Assembly: GCA_902984215.1 (NCBI GenBank)
Contig: CADWAF010004931.1
Location: 1 to 64,000 of the forward strand
Direction: 5' to 3'
Source of the DNA: Willaertia magna
Taxonomy: Eukaryota; Heterolobosea; Eutetramitea; Acrasida; Naegleriidae
DNA: 64,000 nt
The translations under genes were made by a program, and so were the position numbers. A model generated the notes under the pieces. The model saw only the letters and a program-made list of their open reading frames with translations. It did no database searches and had not been told where the DNA came from. This document shows, piece after piece, positions 1-10,861 of this stretch; the stretch's first letter is position 1; each line of letters opens with the position of its first letter.

Positions 1-2950
1 AAATATAATTTATTTTTTTATATATTTATATTTTTTATAACAAATATTTTAAATTTCTTTTACAATATAAATTAAAAAATTTATTTTTTATAATCTTTAT
101 AAAAAAATAAAATATAGTCATATTGTCTATTTTTATTAGTAAATTTATATTTTTTAAATAAATTTTCTTTATTTTTATCATTATAAAAATTTTTAAGATA
201 ACTTTTAATTTTTTTTCGTTTATATAAAGATAATTTAATAAATTTGATTATTTTTTTATAAAAATATAGTTTTTTATAATATTATAAAATTTTATTAAAC
301 CAAAATTTATATTTACAATAACTAAAATTATTTTTAAATTAAAATTGCAATTCTTATTTGATTTTATTGGTTAAATTAATAATTTTAAATTTTTTAAAGC
401 TTTTTTGTTTATAAATATATTAAAAAAGTAATTTTTATAATTTAGTTATTTTATTATGTTTTTTTAATTTTTAATTTATTGTCCTTAAATAAAAATAATT
501 AAAGTTATTTTTTTAAGAATAGTAGTAATATTTTTAATTTTTATTATTTGTTGAAAAGTGTTTATTATAATTAAATTTTTTAGTAAACAAATAATTAAAG
601 TTTAGTTTTTTATTAAAATAAAGATTTTTTTTATAAAATCTATTTTTAAACCTAAAAATTGAATAATTTGTGTTAATATTAAAATTTTTTTTTAAACTAA
701 TCATTTTAACATATTTAATAATTATAAAACTTCTAATATATATTTCTAATATATTTTTTTCAACATAATCATATTATTTATATAAGTAAAAATTATAATT
801 TAAAAAAATACTATATTAATAATTTATATTTTTTTAAGTAAACCTTGGAAAGTGATGAGATTTTTTGTTTAATGGTCATTTTTTTATTTTTTTTAAGAAT
901 TTTGATAAAAAAAAAGTGATTTAGTTTGAAATGAATAATTTTTAATTTTTTTATTCACTTTTTTTAAGTTAATAATAAATAAAATTGTTTATTCTTTTTT
1001 TAAAGATTATATAAAATAAATTTATAAACAATTTAATATAAATCTAATAAAATTATTACTTTTTATATTATTGTTTGAAGTTTTTTTTTAATTAAATAAT
1101 TTTTTTTATTTATTGTATTCTTTTTATAATTTAGTTATAACTTTATATTTAAGTTTAAAATTATATTATTTTTTATTTAAAAAAAAGTGTAATCTAAAAA
1201 GTAAAGAATTTTTTTAATTTTAAAAATAATATAAAAATTTTTAAATAATTTAGTTATTGTTTATTGTTAGGATTAGATTGATTATTAAGATTGTTTTTAT
1301 TATTTTTTTTATATATTATTACTTTCTTTATTGTATTTGTTATTTTTATTATTGTATTTTAGTTTAATTAAATTAATAATAATATCTATTATTTTTTTTA
1401 AAAAACTTAAGTTAAGATTAAAATTTTAGTTTATTTTTAATCTTAAGTTTTTGTTATTATTAGTAAAAAAATTAGAATTATTATTAATTGTGTTAGATAT
1501 AATGAAAGAAGGGATTATAAGATAAAAAAAAGAATTTATCTTAGAATTTGTATTAGTGTTTTGATTAGTAATATTATTATTAATATTATTTTTAGATAAA
1601 ACTTTATCTAACATAGTTTTATTTGTAAATTTTTTTAATTTTTTAGACATTATATATTTATAAAATTAATTAAAGTGACCTTGATTATAAGTTTACTTAA
1701 TTTTTTGAAAAGTAATTAAATATAAAAATTAGTTATAGTTTTTACTTTTATATTGTTTTACTTTTTGTAATAAGAAAATATTTTTTGTAAATAAAGAATT
1801 TGAAAATAATAATTGTAATTTAGAAGTGTTATTATTTATATTATAAACAGTATTTAATTATTTATTTTTATTATTAAATAGATATTTTATATAAATTTAT
1901 TAATTATTACAAAAAAAAATTAATGGCTTCTTAAATTAAATGTTATTTATTAATAAAAAATTATGAAAATTTGTTATTATAATTTTATTAATTAAAATAT
2001 ACTAAAAATATTAAAAATAAATAATTTTAAAATATAAATTTAGAGAAATATAATAATTTTATATTATAATTAACTTTAAAAAAATAAAGGTTTTCTTTTT
2101 TAATATAAATTATTTTTAATGATTTAATTAAATTATTATTATAATAAAAAATTATAATTATAAAAATTAATTATTATATCCTTAAAAACTTTCTTTTTTA
2201 TTTTAGTAATATTATATAAATTCTTTTCAAAATAAATTAAATTCTTTCTCTCTCTTAAATTATAATTATTATAAATAATATAAAACCATTTTCCAACCTC
2301 AATATCATTATATTCATTTAATTTTATTTTATAAATTATTTTTTCTTTTTCATTATTAATAAAAAGTTTTATTATATTATTGTAAATTATATATAATTTT
2401 ACTTATAAAGAAAGCATTATTATTTTTTATAATTACACCAATATTTTTTAAAGAACATATAATTTTTTTAATAAATTCATTATCAAACAAATCACATTTT
2501 AACTTTGTAAAGTTTGGAATTATTTTAGTTTGATTAAGAAAATATAATAAAGTAACAAAAAATAATAGAAATAATCATTATTACAATATAATTAACAACC
2601 GAGGGTATTGATATTGTTGTTATAAGTTGTTTTTGTTGTTTTTTGTAAGAATTATAAGTTTTTTTTAAATAAATTTATATAAAACATTTCACTAAAAAAT
2701 AAATAAAAAAACATTTTTTATAAGAAATATTTTGATAATAATTTTTACATATATAATATAATTCGTATTATTTTAATTAATTTTATTTTAATAATATATT
2801 ATTAAATTATTATTACTATCAATAATTAGGCCACAATTTAACTATATTTCGAGTTTTTTTAAATATTAATTTGTAATTCCACTTTAAAATTTTAAAAAGT
2901 TATTCAAAATATTCTAAAATTATATTAAAACAATCTAATATAAAACTATG
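1..2950. other. AT-extreme region without recognisable genes
   Basis: This stretch is nearly all A and T, far more than the genes from 10 kb on. The only conventional open frame longer than 70 codons is 1426-1650 on the minus strand (74 codons, mostly N, K, T, I and F). It has no recognisable domain and ends in low complexity. Downstream of its stop the three frames are alternately N-, I- and Q-rich, as expected of AT-rich simple sequence, so no reading frame can be trusted. I see no tRNA, no tandem array and no conserved motif. Confidence 0.6.
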
Positions 2951-2973
2951 ACTATAGTATAGTAAATAATAAA

Positions 2974-3357
2974 CTAAAAAAAATTTAAAACAAAAACAAT
3001 TTTTAAACCATAAATATATCTTATATTCTTATAAACATTATATATTTCCTCATTTATAGAAATCTTTTGGTCAGTTAAATTGAAATATTTTGCTATATAA
3101 TTAACTATTTTAAATATTTTAAAGTGGTTATAGTTAAAAATTAATTTTTTAAAATTATTATATATTAAATCATTTTTGTCTTTTGTTTTACAATTAATAT
3201 TATTTTTGTCTCTAATAATAAATTTGTTATATATTAATAAGTATTTAAATTTATTTAGATTTAACTTTTTTTTATAAATATTTATCAATTTTTTCTTTAA
3301 AATCAACCACTTTTTGTTTAATTTCATTTTTTTATTGTAATAATATTTCTTTGTCAA
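2974..3357 (-). pseudogene. Unrecognised lysine/asparagine-rich reading frame (127 codons)
   Basis: An open frame rich in K, N, I, Y and L with no family I can name. It starts with MTKKYYYNKK and contains a stretch (SINEEIYNVYKNIRYIYG) that looks more protein-like than simple sequence. It lies on the same strand as the fragments at 3690-4948 and 5215-5598 and may be a further piece of the same decayed or differently coded gene. It could equally be a chance frame in AT-rich DNA. Confidence 0.25.
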
Positions 3358-3689
3358 TTTTACTTTTTAAATTGTTATAATTAATTTTTTAGATATTGTT
3401 TATAATAGTTAATTTTAATTTGTAATAGTTTAAAACTTTTGTAATAATTTGATTTTTAAATTTAAATATGGTTAACAAATATTGATTTTATAATTATAAT
3501 AACCTACCATAAAGCTCAATTCTTTAATAGTATTAAAAATATTGTAAAAAATATAATTTATATTTAAAATAAAATTATTAATATCTTTTGAACTAATATT
3601 TTTATATTTATTAAACACATACCATAAATTATTTTGTAAATCATTAAAATAATAATATTTATTAACAGTTTTAAAATTTATACAACTAT

Positions 3690-4948
3690 TTTTTACAAAT
3701 ATATAACATTATTACTTATTATATAATTAGGTTTTCTAATTTTATATATATTACTATTATTTAAAAAACTATAATGTTCTACAATATTTTGTAATAAAAT
3801 CTCTTCTTTTTTTACAATCTCTTCATCACAGCTTTCTAAAAATAAATTATTATCTACATTATAGTATCTATTTAAATATGATTTATAATAAATTGAATTG
3901 TGATCTAAATTTTTTATAAATAATACTTTTTAAAAAAATATCTATAAAACTATTTACAATATAATATACAACTCTATTTAATTATATAGTTTCATTTAAA
4001 TAAGTTAATTCTAATTTAAAAAATTTTCTAAAATTTTTAATAAAAAAATCATTTTTTATTTCTATAGATAATCTGTTATTTTTTATATTATCATATTCTT
4101 TATTCTTTAATTTTTCTTTAATATTCAGTATTTGTTCTTTTAAATTAGATAAATTTAAAAAATTATTAAAATTAAAATTTTCTAAATCAATATTTTGATG
4201 AGCCTTAAATTTGTTTAATTGAATTTTGTGTTTTGGAGTAAATATTGGAATATTTAAAAGATTTTAGTTATAAAAAAATATTAATTTATTATTTTTATCT
4301 ATTTTATTTATTATAATCTTACTTTTTAATGCTTCTAAATTAATATTATTTTTAATATTATTTAAAATTTTTTTTTTGTAAACCATTTCTTTTTAGTATA
4401 TAAAAAATTAATAATATATTCTTCAATAGTAGGTTCAAAAGATTTAAAATAAGTAATAATATTATTAAAATAAATAATAATTTTAAAGCATTAAATTTAG
4501 AAATATTTTTAGTATTTTTTAATATTTTTTTTCTATATTTTAACATTTTTAAATAACAATTACCACAACAAATAGATAGTACTTTTAAAATTTTTATTTT
4601 AATTTGTTTATCAAAGAATATATAATTATTAATAATAATATTATTGATATATTTTAAATTAATTAAAAAAGTATTACAAACATTATAGTTTTTATTTATA
4701 TTAATATTGTTAAAAGTATTTAAATTATTGAAACTCAAAGAATGATCAATATTTTTAATATAATTACTTTTAAAATAATTTAAATAAATAATTATAAATT
4801 TTTTATTTTCTTCATCATTTATAAATCTATTAACAATATCTTCATTAACAACTAAAGCAATACCAATATCTTCATTTGAAATATTTGATTCATTAAATTT
4901 AATAAATAAAATTAATAGACATATCATTCCATTTATAATAACTTTCAA
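3690..4948 (-). pseudogene. Broken coding sequence, unknown protein, with in-frame TAA codons
   Basis: Reading from the right, 4948-4358 is open under the standard code (about 196 codons). It includes a CCGNC motif (two cysteine pairs overlapping as CxxC) after an aspartate/asparagine-rich part. The reading then shifts frame near 4370-4390. It continues from about 4365 to 3902 as roughly 155 codons that read as plausible protein (PIFTPKHKIQLNKFKAHQN) with two in-frame TAA and no TAG or TGA. Another shift near 3905 leads to about 75 more codons ending near 3690. Glutamine is also encoded by CAA here. Either this is a pseudogene damaged by AT-biased mutation, or a gene read with TAA as glutamine that has additionally gained frameshifts. 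I do not recognise the protein. Confidence 0.4.
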
Positions 4949-5214
4949 TAATCTCTAAATAATTTAAATTTAAACTATCATATATTGTTCATTAATAGTT
5001 AATTTTTCATTTAAATTGTTGTTCTTTAATATTGAGGTTTGAGTAGAATTTATTTTAAAATATTGTAAACATTTAGCTATAACTTTTTTATGAAAATTAT
5101 GTTTATAAATAAATTAATTGATATAGAATTACTTAATAAATTATAAGTAAAAAATTAAATTAAAAATTTTAGAAAAATAATTAGTGCATATTTATGTAAA
5201 AAAGATAAGTTTTT

Positions 5215-5598
5215 TCAAGTTTTTATTTTATTTTCTTTTATCTTATCATAATCTAAATTTAATTTATTTATATAATTGTAATCAATTAATAATTTGTTGT
5301 TTTTTAATAGTTAATAATATTATTGATACTTTTTATAATTATTTTTTAGCTTAATACAATATTTATTAAATGGTTTATTGTTATGTAATATATTTTTAAT
5401 ATAACATATTTCTGTCTTAATAAATAGTAACTTGGTTTTGAAATAATTTAAAATTAAATTGATAATTTTTTTATAAAAATTATGTTTTAATTATCTATAA
5501 AAAGTACTTTTTTTAATTTTAAATAATTTACTTAAAAATACATTTAAAATAGAAGAATCTTTAAATTTTTCAAATGTTACCAAAGTATACTTTTGAAA
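5215..5598 (-). pseudogene. 128-codon frame kept open only if TAA is read through; ends at TGA
   Basis: On the minus strand the frame beginning at 5598 runs for 128 codons to a TGA at 5217-5215. It has three internal TAA (contexts YR-TAA-LKHNF, YQ-TAA-YY and YY-TAA-LLKN) and no TAG or internal TGA. The composition is mixed (FEKFKDSSILNVFLSKLF, KTEICYIKNILHNNKPF) rather than pure repeat, which favours former coding function. It is probably part of the same gene as the fragments at 3690-4948. No family was recognised. Confidence 0.4.
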
Positions 5599-6067
5599 AA
5601 GTAATAAATTTTTTATTCACTATCATTATTGTCTTTTATTTTATTATAAATTTCATCAATACAATCATAATTAATTGATATCTCATTATTAACAATTATT
5701 TGATAATACTTTTAAATGTATTTTTTTAAAATTTTTACAAAAGTTATTTTCTTTATTAAGTAAAATACCATAAATTTCTTTTTTAACAATTTTGGTCTTA
5801 CTGTTATTTAATGTATTATTATTTGTTTTTTTGTTTATAATGTAAAATTTAGATGATAGATGTAATTATTGGTAATAGTTTTATTTTTTTAATTGATTTG
5901 TTTAACAAGTTGTAGCTATTAATTAATTTATAAAATAATAAAAAATCTTTTTTGTAAAATTATTTAAATTTTTTAATATTCAATAAATTAATTGATAACT
6001 GTGAAATATTTTTAATTTTTAAATCATTACTGTTACTCTATTTTAATGTTAATAGTAGTAAAAAATA

Positions 6068-6970
6068 GCTATTGAATATTATACAATTTGTAAAATAAAT
6101 TAAGTGGATAATAATGATTTATTATATGAAATTTGTAAGTATTTTATATGTTAAAACTGTAGTGAATGTTATATTTATGAGGTAAATAAATATTGTATTT
6201 GTTATAAATTAATTTGCTATTAAGAATGTAATAAAGATTGTGAATTATTAAGTAATAATGATATTATTTATATTGAATGTTAAAATTAATTTTAGTTATA
6301 ATTGTAATAAAATATCTTTATTTAATTTTTCCATATTAAGTCCCCTTTTTATTTATAATAAATCTACTCAAATAAACACTCACACCCCTTCAAATAGTCC
6401 AATTTTTGAAAGTAGTAAAGAAGAATATAATAAAAATTAATTAAAACATCATAATTCTTATATGCCTTTTTATAATAATCTTTATATTAAAAATACAACC
6501 TTAGAAGTAATAAGAAAAGAAGATTTAAAAGATGAGAATGAATAAGATAATAAATTTATGATATTAAAATAAGAATTAATTAATATTATTTTTAATTATT
6601 ATAATAATAATGATAAAGATTATGACATAATCAAATTAAAAAAGGTAACTGGAATTTAAGTAAATTAAAAGAAAAGAAAAGAAAAATTAATAGTTTAGAT
6701 TTTGAGTTATTATTAGAATAATTTGATTTACAAAATAATTTAATATAAAATATTATAGATAATAAAGTAATTTTTATAGAATTAATAATTAATAATATTA
6801 TTAATTTAGAGAAACAAGATATATTTTATATTAATTTATCTTATTTAATGTTATTTATTTATAAAATAAAGTTTAATTTTATAGATAAATAATTAGTTTA
6901 GAAGTTTGGTATTAAGGGTTATAATAAAAGTAATATAGAAAAGAAGATGAAATTTAGTTTGTATTGAAGA
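6068..6970 (+). pseudogene. Cysteine-rich finger protein remnant with TAA-interrupted frame
   Basis: From 6068 the plus strand reads as a compact cysteine-rich module whose last cysteine codon is at 6278-6280. Eleven cysteines sit in a finger-like spacing (CKYFICQNCSEC, then YCICYKLICY and ECNKDC). The module crosses three TAA codons and no TAG or TGA. The reading then shifts frame (about 6320) and continues with 60 standard codons (6258-6440 frame), TAA, and roughly 70 more codons with two TAA. After another shift near 6640 there are about 110 codons with three TAA and one TAG, up to a TGA near 6970. The cysteine pattern suggests a RING- or treble-clef-like zinc module; I cannot name the family. 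No cysteine codon in the module has been lost, although the frame as a whole is broken. Confidence 0.45.
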
Positions 6971-8478
6971 TTTAAAATAATAAAATAATGATAACAAAGA
7001 ATTTTATATAATTTTAAATAATTATTTAAAAAAGTTTAAATAAAATTTATTTTTTTTATTAAAATAAAAAGCTTTATTATATTAATTCTGTATTTCTCTA
7101 TCATTTAAAATTATCATATATAAAGAAATTATTAAAAATATTTTTATGTATGAGGAAGTTGTTGGAATAATTAAATATATTTTTATGTATAATAAAATTA
7201 TTGAAAATATCTTTATATATAAAAAAATTATTATATTAAAAACATATTTAAACAAAATAACTATTAGTAATGTTATTGTAATAAATACTACTACATAAAC
7301 AATTTTCAACAATAACTTCTTTACTATTACTATTTGAGACATCTTCATATATTAAAGAGTTACTGTTGATAAAAATTTTGTTATATAGTAATGCATTAAT
7401 ATTTTTGTAAGAGAATAACTATTTTTGTTGATCTTTGGAAGTAGTATAAGATTGGTTGAAATTTTTATATGATGTTTGTTTTAATTGATTTTAAAAATAT
7501 TGTGATGAATTATTATATAAACTCTCTAAAACAGTTTACTTAATAATGTTAAATTAATCTTTCATTTGAATATCCTCCTCAAAGCCTTCACTTAAATAGA
7601 AAGAGAATATATTAAGATTGTTAAACAACATTATTAGAAACTTTTCATTGTTTTAACTAACAATATCTGGACCATAGATTTTATTTTGTTGTTAACAAAG
7701 ATGTAAGAAAAGCATTATCCAATATTTACAAATTTAAGAGCATTCACCTTTTAATTTTTTATATAAAAACAAATTATCTAGAGTTCGTTTTGTAAAAACA
7801 GAATTATAAATGAAGTAAAAAAGTATAAAAGAGTAAGAATTCAAATACCTATAATTTGACTCTGAAAAACCGTTTATTAGTCTTATATTTCTTTATCATA
7901 CTAATAGCGTATCAACTAAAGAGTGGTTGTTGGGTATCGAATTTGTAATTGTTGTAGTTTCATGGTTTCGCACATATTTCTATTATGTTACAACAGTTTA
8001 GACCCTGGTTTTCATTTATACTTGATGTATCATTTGAAAAAACACTCATGCATGAAGGTATCGTTTGGCAAGTGGTTTAATGTTAACTTTTTGTAAAGTA
8101 CATAGTGGTGTTTATAAACATTTATAATAATTTGATTTAAAGAAAAAAAAAATTATTTAAAACTGAAATGCTATTAATAAGTACTTATTCTGAAAAGAAA
8201 CTTGATAATATAAGTAAAAAAAAGTTAGTTCAACAATAAGTGAAAAAAAAAATCAATTCAAGTAATAATTTATGTTTATTATTAATATTACAAAAGAATA
8301 AACAATTATTTTTGAAATCAAAATAAAAATTCCGAAGTTCCAGCTTGATTTTTAATTACTTTAAAGAATTTGACAGATTTAAATATTTTACAAAACTTTA
8401 TTGTATGCCAGTAAAAAACTAAATGTTTTCATAAGCCTTATATTTAAGAAATGATTAAATATATTTTTACTAAACAAA
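6971..8478. other. Intergenic stretch, composition rising from AT-extreme to ordinary
   Basis: No convincing gene. The minus frame 7082-7348 (88 codons of I, L, Y and K) is translated from a short imperfect tandem repeat and is hydrophobic by composition only. From about 7550 the base composition becomes closer to that of the normal intergenic DNA further right. The part just before 8478 might hold more of the sterol-cyclase pseudogene, but I could not recognise its N-terminal motifs. Confidence 0.5.
7125..7235. repeat. Three imperfect copies of a ~30 bp AT-rich unit
   Basis: A unit resembling ATTATTAAAAATATTTTTAT followed by GTATRA occurs near 7126, 7165 and 7195 with spacings of about 39 and 30 bp. 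The copies differ by several substitutions. They explain the repeated IKIFLII-like pattern in the minus-strand frame there. No function is evident. Confidence 0.4.
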
Positions 8479-8880
8479 ATGAAGATGATAGATCGATTAT
8501 ATATTAAAGGATATTCTACATTATTTGGTACAACATTAAATTATGTTTCTTTAAGATTATTAGGGGTAACGTTAGTGATGATAGAATGAAAAAGACAGTT
8601 GAATTTATTAGAAATGAAAAGGCTGGAGTAATAGAATATCTACAATGGGCTAAATTATATTTATGTGTATTAGGTTTAATAGAATGGAATTGTATTGATC
8701 CAATCCCACTAGAGTTATAGTTGTTATTAATGGATGCTTTATTTATAACCAAATAAATGGTGGTGTCATTGTAGAGTTGTTTATTTACCAATGACTTATA
8801 TTTATAGTTTTAAATTTTAATTAGATCCAACAAATTGGAAAAAAAGTAATAGAAATATTATCATCAAGTTTTTAGTATAA
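8479..8880 (+). pseudogene. Oxidosqualene cyclase (lanosterol/cycloartenol synthase) pseudogene fragment
   Basis: Translation in shifting frames gives the hallmark N-terminal part of oxidosqualene cyclases. First comes GYSTLFGTTLNYVSLRLLG, matching the family's G-STMFG-ALNYV-LRLLG. After a one-base shift near 8570 comes a WAKLYLCVLGLIEWN block followed by DPIPLEL, matching WGK-WL-LGVYEW and NP-PPELW. After another shift comes WCHCRVVYLPMTYIY at 8761-8805, matching WCHCRMVYLPMSYLYG. A TNWKKSNRN piece near 8840 matches the INWNKARN region, with material missing in between. Stops interrupt it, including TAG exactly where the family has the tryptophan of ELWLLP. The catalytic DCTAE region, which lies further C-terminal in the family, is absent. 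The enzyme would make sterol precursors; this copy cannot. An intact copy elsewhere in the genome is expected (inference). Confidence 0.85.
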
Positions 8881-9027
8881 CCTTTTTGGATAACTTGTGT
8901 ATTTTATTGTAAACGTAAATATTTAAGTAAGTAATTTCATATTTTAATCCATAGACGATTTTTGAAATATGAAATTAGAATTAAAAAGAACAATTAAGAA
9001 AATTACAAACTCAAAATCCATTATAAA

Positions 9028-9201
9028 CTATTTTTTCCCAACAAGATTATTCATTAGTGTTTTTTCATTATTAATTGGATCACCACAAATAATAAAAAGA
9101 ACTACTCCTCCAAACACTGCATTAACAATACCATAGCAGATAACTATATTTTGAAGAACTTTTACAATGTCAAAAAGATCTTGTTCCAATACTTTTACCA
9201 T
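9028..9201 (-). CDS. Possible 57-residue single-membrane-span protein
   Basis: A short intact frame (ATG at 9201-9199, TAG at 9030-9028) encodes a peptide with an acidic/amphipathic start (MVKVLEQDLFDIVKVLQ), then a membrane-like segment (IVICYGIVNAVFGGVVLFII) and a polar tail ending VGKK. Its mixed codons and residues (C, G, V, D) look more like real protein than the AT-rich filler around it. It is divergent from the frame starting at 9249. It could be the last exon of a larger lost gene. No family was recognised. Confidence 0.35.
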   Translation of the reverse strand: MVKVLEQDLFDIVKVLQNIVICYGIVNAVFGGVVLFIICGDPINNEKTLMNNLVGKK

Positions 9202-9248
9202 TAACTTCAGTATCTAAATCATCCTTAATACATATTGAAAAATAAAAA

Positions 9249-9902
9249 ATGGCCTTACACCCAAGAATTTAAAATGATGATAATGATCCATTAGAACCTA
9301 TTCAATAACAAAAACAACAACAAGAACAACAAAAACAACAACAACAAAAACAATAAGAAGAACAACAAAAACAACAAAAAAAACAACAAAATATTCCAAA
9401 AAATAAAAAGCATCCCATTAAAGATAATGGAAATTAATTCAGAATAGTAACTGAATATTATCAACACTATACTACACAATTTTATGAGAGTTTATGTAGT
9501 GATGAAATATTAAATAGACATTTAAAGAATTATAATAAAATATTACCGATTAATAAGTATTATAATTGTTTAGATTTTGTAAAATTTATTTTAGCTAATA
9601 AAAATTTTGAACTTTGTATTAAATAAAGAATTCGCTATCATATGAAACAATATAAATTTAAAACTAAAACAACAAAGAAGTTAAAAAAAGTTGTTAATGC
9701 TTTTGCTAAAGAAAAGAAAAAGTCAAAAGGAAATTCTAATTATTCAGTTTGTAAAGGTATGACTAGAAGACAGAGAGTTGAATTTGGAAAGAAAGTTAAA
9801 GAAAGAAAAAAGGAATTACAAAAGAAAAAAAAAGAAATGTATTCCAATATTAGAGAATTAATTTTAAATAAATAATCATTTTATAACGTTGTCTTATTGT
9901 GA
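9249..9902 (+). CDS. Glutamine/lysine-rich protein, 217 codons if TAA is read as Gln
   Basis: From ATG 9249 one frame continues without any indel to TGA 9900-9902, passing TAA at 9270, 9306, 9354, 9435, 9624 and 9873 and no TAG or TGA. Two of the TAA lie inside a CAA-coded polyglutamine tract, exactly where glutamine is expected. After the Q tract comes a mixed segment (TEYYQHYTTQFYESLCSDE) and a basic C-terminal part (9642-9875) that is open under the standard code, rich in K, R and E and probably helical, with a CKGMTRRQRVEFGKKVKERK core. Under the standard code only the last 77 codons (ATG 9642 to TAA 9873) would be made. Alternatives are a pseudogene with CAA-to-TAA transitions, or a gene of an element using TAA for glutamine. 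The function is unknown; the basic tail might bind nucleic acid (inference). Confidence 0.45.
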
Positions 9903-10015
9903 ATTGACACTCTATTTTATATTAAATTTCGGTAAATTACCTTCACGCGTGAGGTTTTGTTGCTGTGTATTATTTCTAACTGAATAAAACTTTCCATTCT
10001 CTTTAAACAAAATAA

Positions 10016-10861
10016 TTACAAAACAATTGTTATACAAAACATTCTAAAAGTAAAAATCAACATACTTAATAAAACTGCAGTATAAAAGAAACCACATTTT
10101 ACATCAATAATTTCACTTTCATTTTCAAATGGAGTTGACATGTATGTAAATTTATCTTTAGAAACTAATCCAGCTAAAACATCAAATTGATTATCTCCTC
10201 TTCCATACATTTTATTATCAATTGTAACAACAACACTTGATCTACTACTACATCCTATACATTTAATTGGAGATTTAATTTCACTTGTACCAACAATCTC
10301 TTTTTGTTGTCTTTTTTCAAGAAAATAATGTAATTGTCCATTTTCTAATAAATAGTTTACAATAATAATCTCAGTAAAATAATTACAATAATAAATACTT
10401 AATTGTCAACAACAATGTAATGATTAGATAAAGGTCCACATGCTATAAATTTTATTCCACATTTAATAAATTGTTTATTACGAAAAGTATTACGTTCAAT
10501 ATTTAAAATTAATTCATCATTTTCTAATTGAATGATTAATATGTGATAAGTGGCGTAAATTGTTTTTATTTTTGGATTAGTGTGAATATCACTCTTCCAA
10601 TTTAATTTAAACCAAAAATTGTCAGTTTCTTGTTTTACTATTTTAAAATCATTCCTTCCACAAACGTAAATTTCGTCATCCACTAAAACAAACAAAATTA
10701 TTGTTTGTTAATGTAATAAATAAATATTATTAAAAAAATTATTGTAAATATTATTATTACTTACTACTGCAAACAACAATAAAAGTAGAACCACAAACAA
10801 GTTTTTTTATATTTTTATAACTTGCATTCATTCCACTTTGTGAAATCGAATTTTTTTGCAT
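10016..10861 (-). CDS. RCC1-repeat-like protein, multi-exon, boundaries partly unresolved
   Basis: Several pieces together form RCC1/beta-propeller-like blades. From 10861 to 10765 comes LVCGSTFIVVCS. It is spliced across an intron 10764-10683 (GTAAGT...TTTTAG, phase fits) to MDDEIYVCGRNDFK and on to SNHYIVVDN near 10399. After a second intron that I could not fix comes LLENGQLHYFLEKRQQKE, then MYGRGDNQFDVLAGL and IIDVKCGFFYTAVLL ending near 10016-10060. Such repeats (CG-x-FIVV, YVCGRND, YGRGDN) form propellers used in Ran exchange factors and many ubiquitin-ligase scaffolds. A canonical-looking 22-nt intron (GTATGT...TTTTAG) may precede the stop. The start at 10861 is the first ATG in frame; an upstream exon ending with GTAAGT at about 10935 exists but does not join in phase. 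The family call is fairly sure, the gene model is not. Confidence 0.55.

Noticed and set aside
1200..1420. Q-rich reading if TAA is translated as Gln on the minus strand
   Set aside because: Other frames are equally open (Asn- or Ile-rich); this is simple AT sequence and no evidence for recoding.
4358..4948. Resemblance of the CCGNC region to the zinc-binding N-terminus of the largest RNA polymerase subunit
   Set aside because: Only cysteine spacing and hydrophobic pattern agree; no GHFGH or later polymerase motif is visible, so no call was made.
7125..7235. CRISPR-like array
   Set aside because: Only three imperfect AT-rich copies without unique spacers of constant length.
8516..8791. 91-codon minus-strand frame
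   Set aside because: Antisense of the oxidosqualene cyclase pseudogene.
1..9900. Mitochondrial origin of the AT-rich left region
   Set aside because: No cytochrome, NADH dehydrogenase, rRNA or tRNA sequences of mitochondrial type recognised; the sterol cyclase is a nuclear-type gene.
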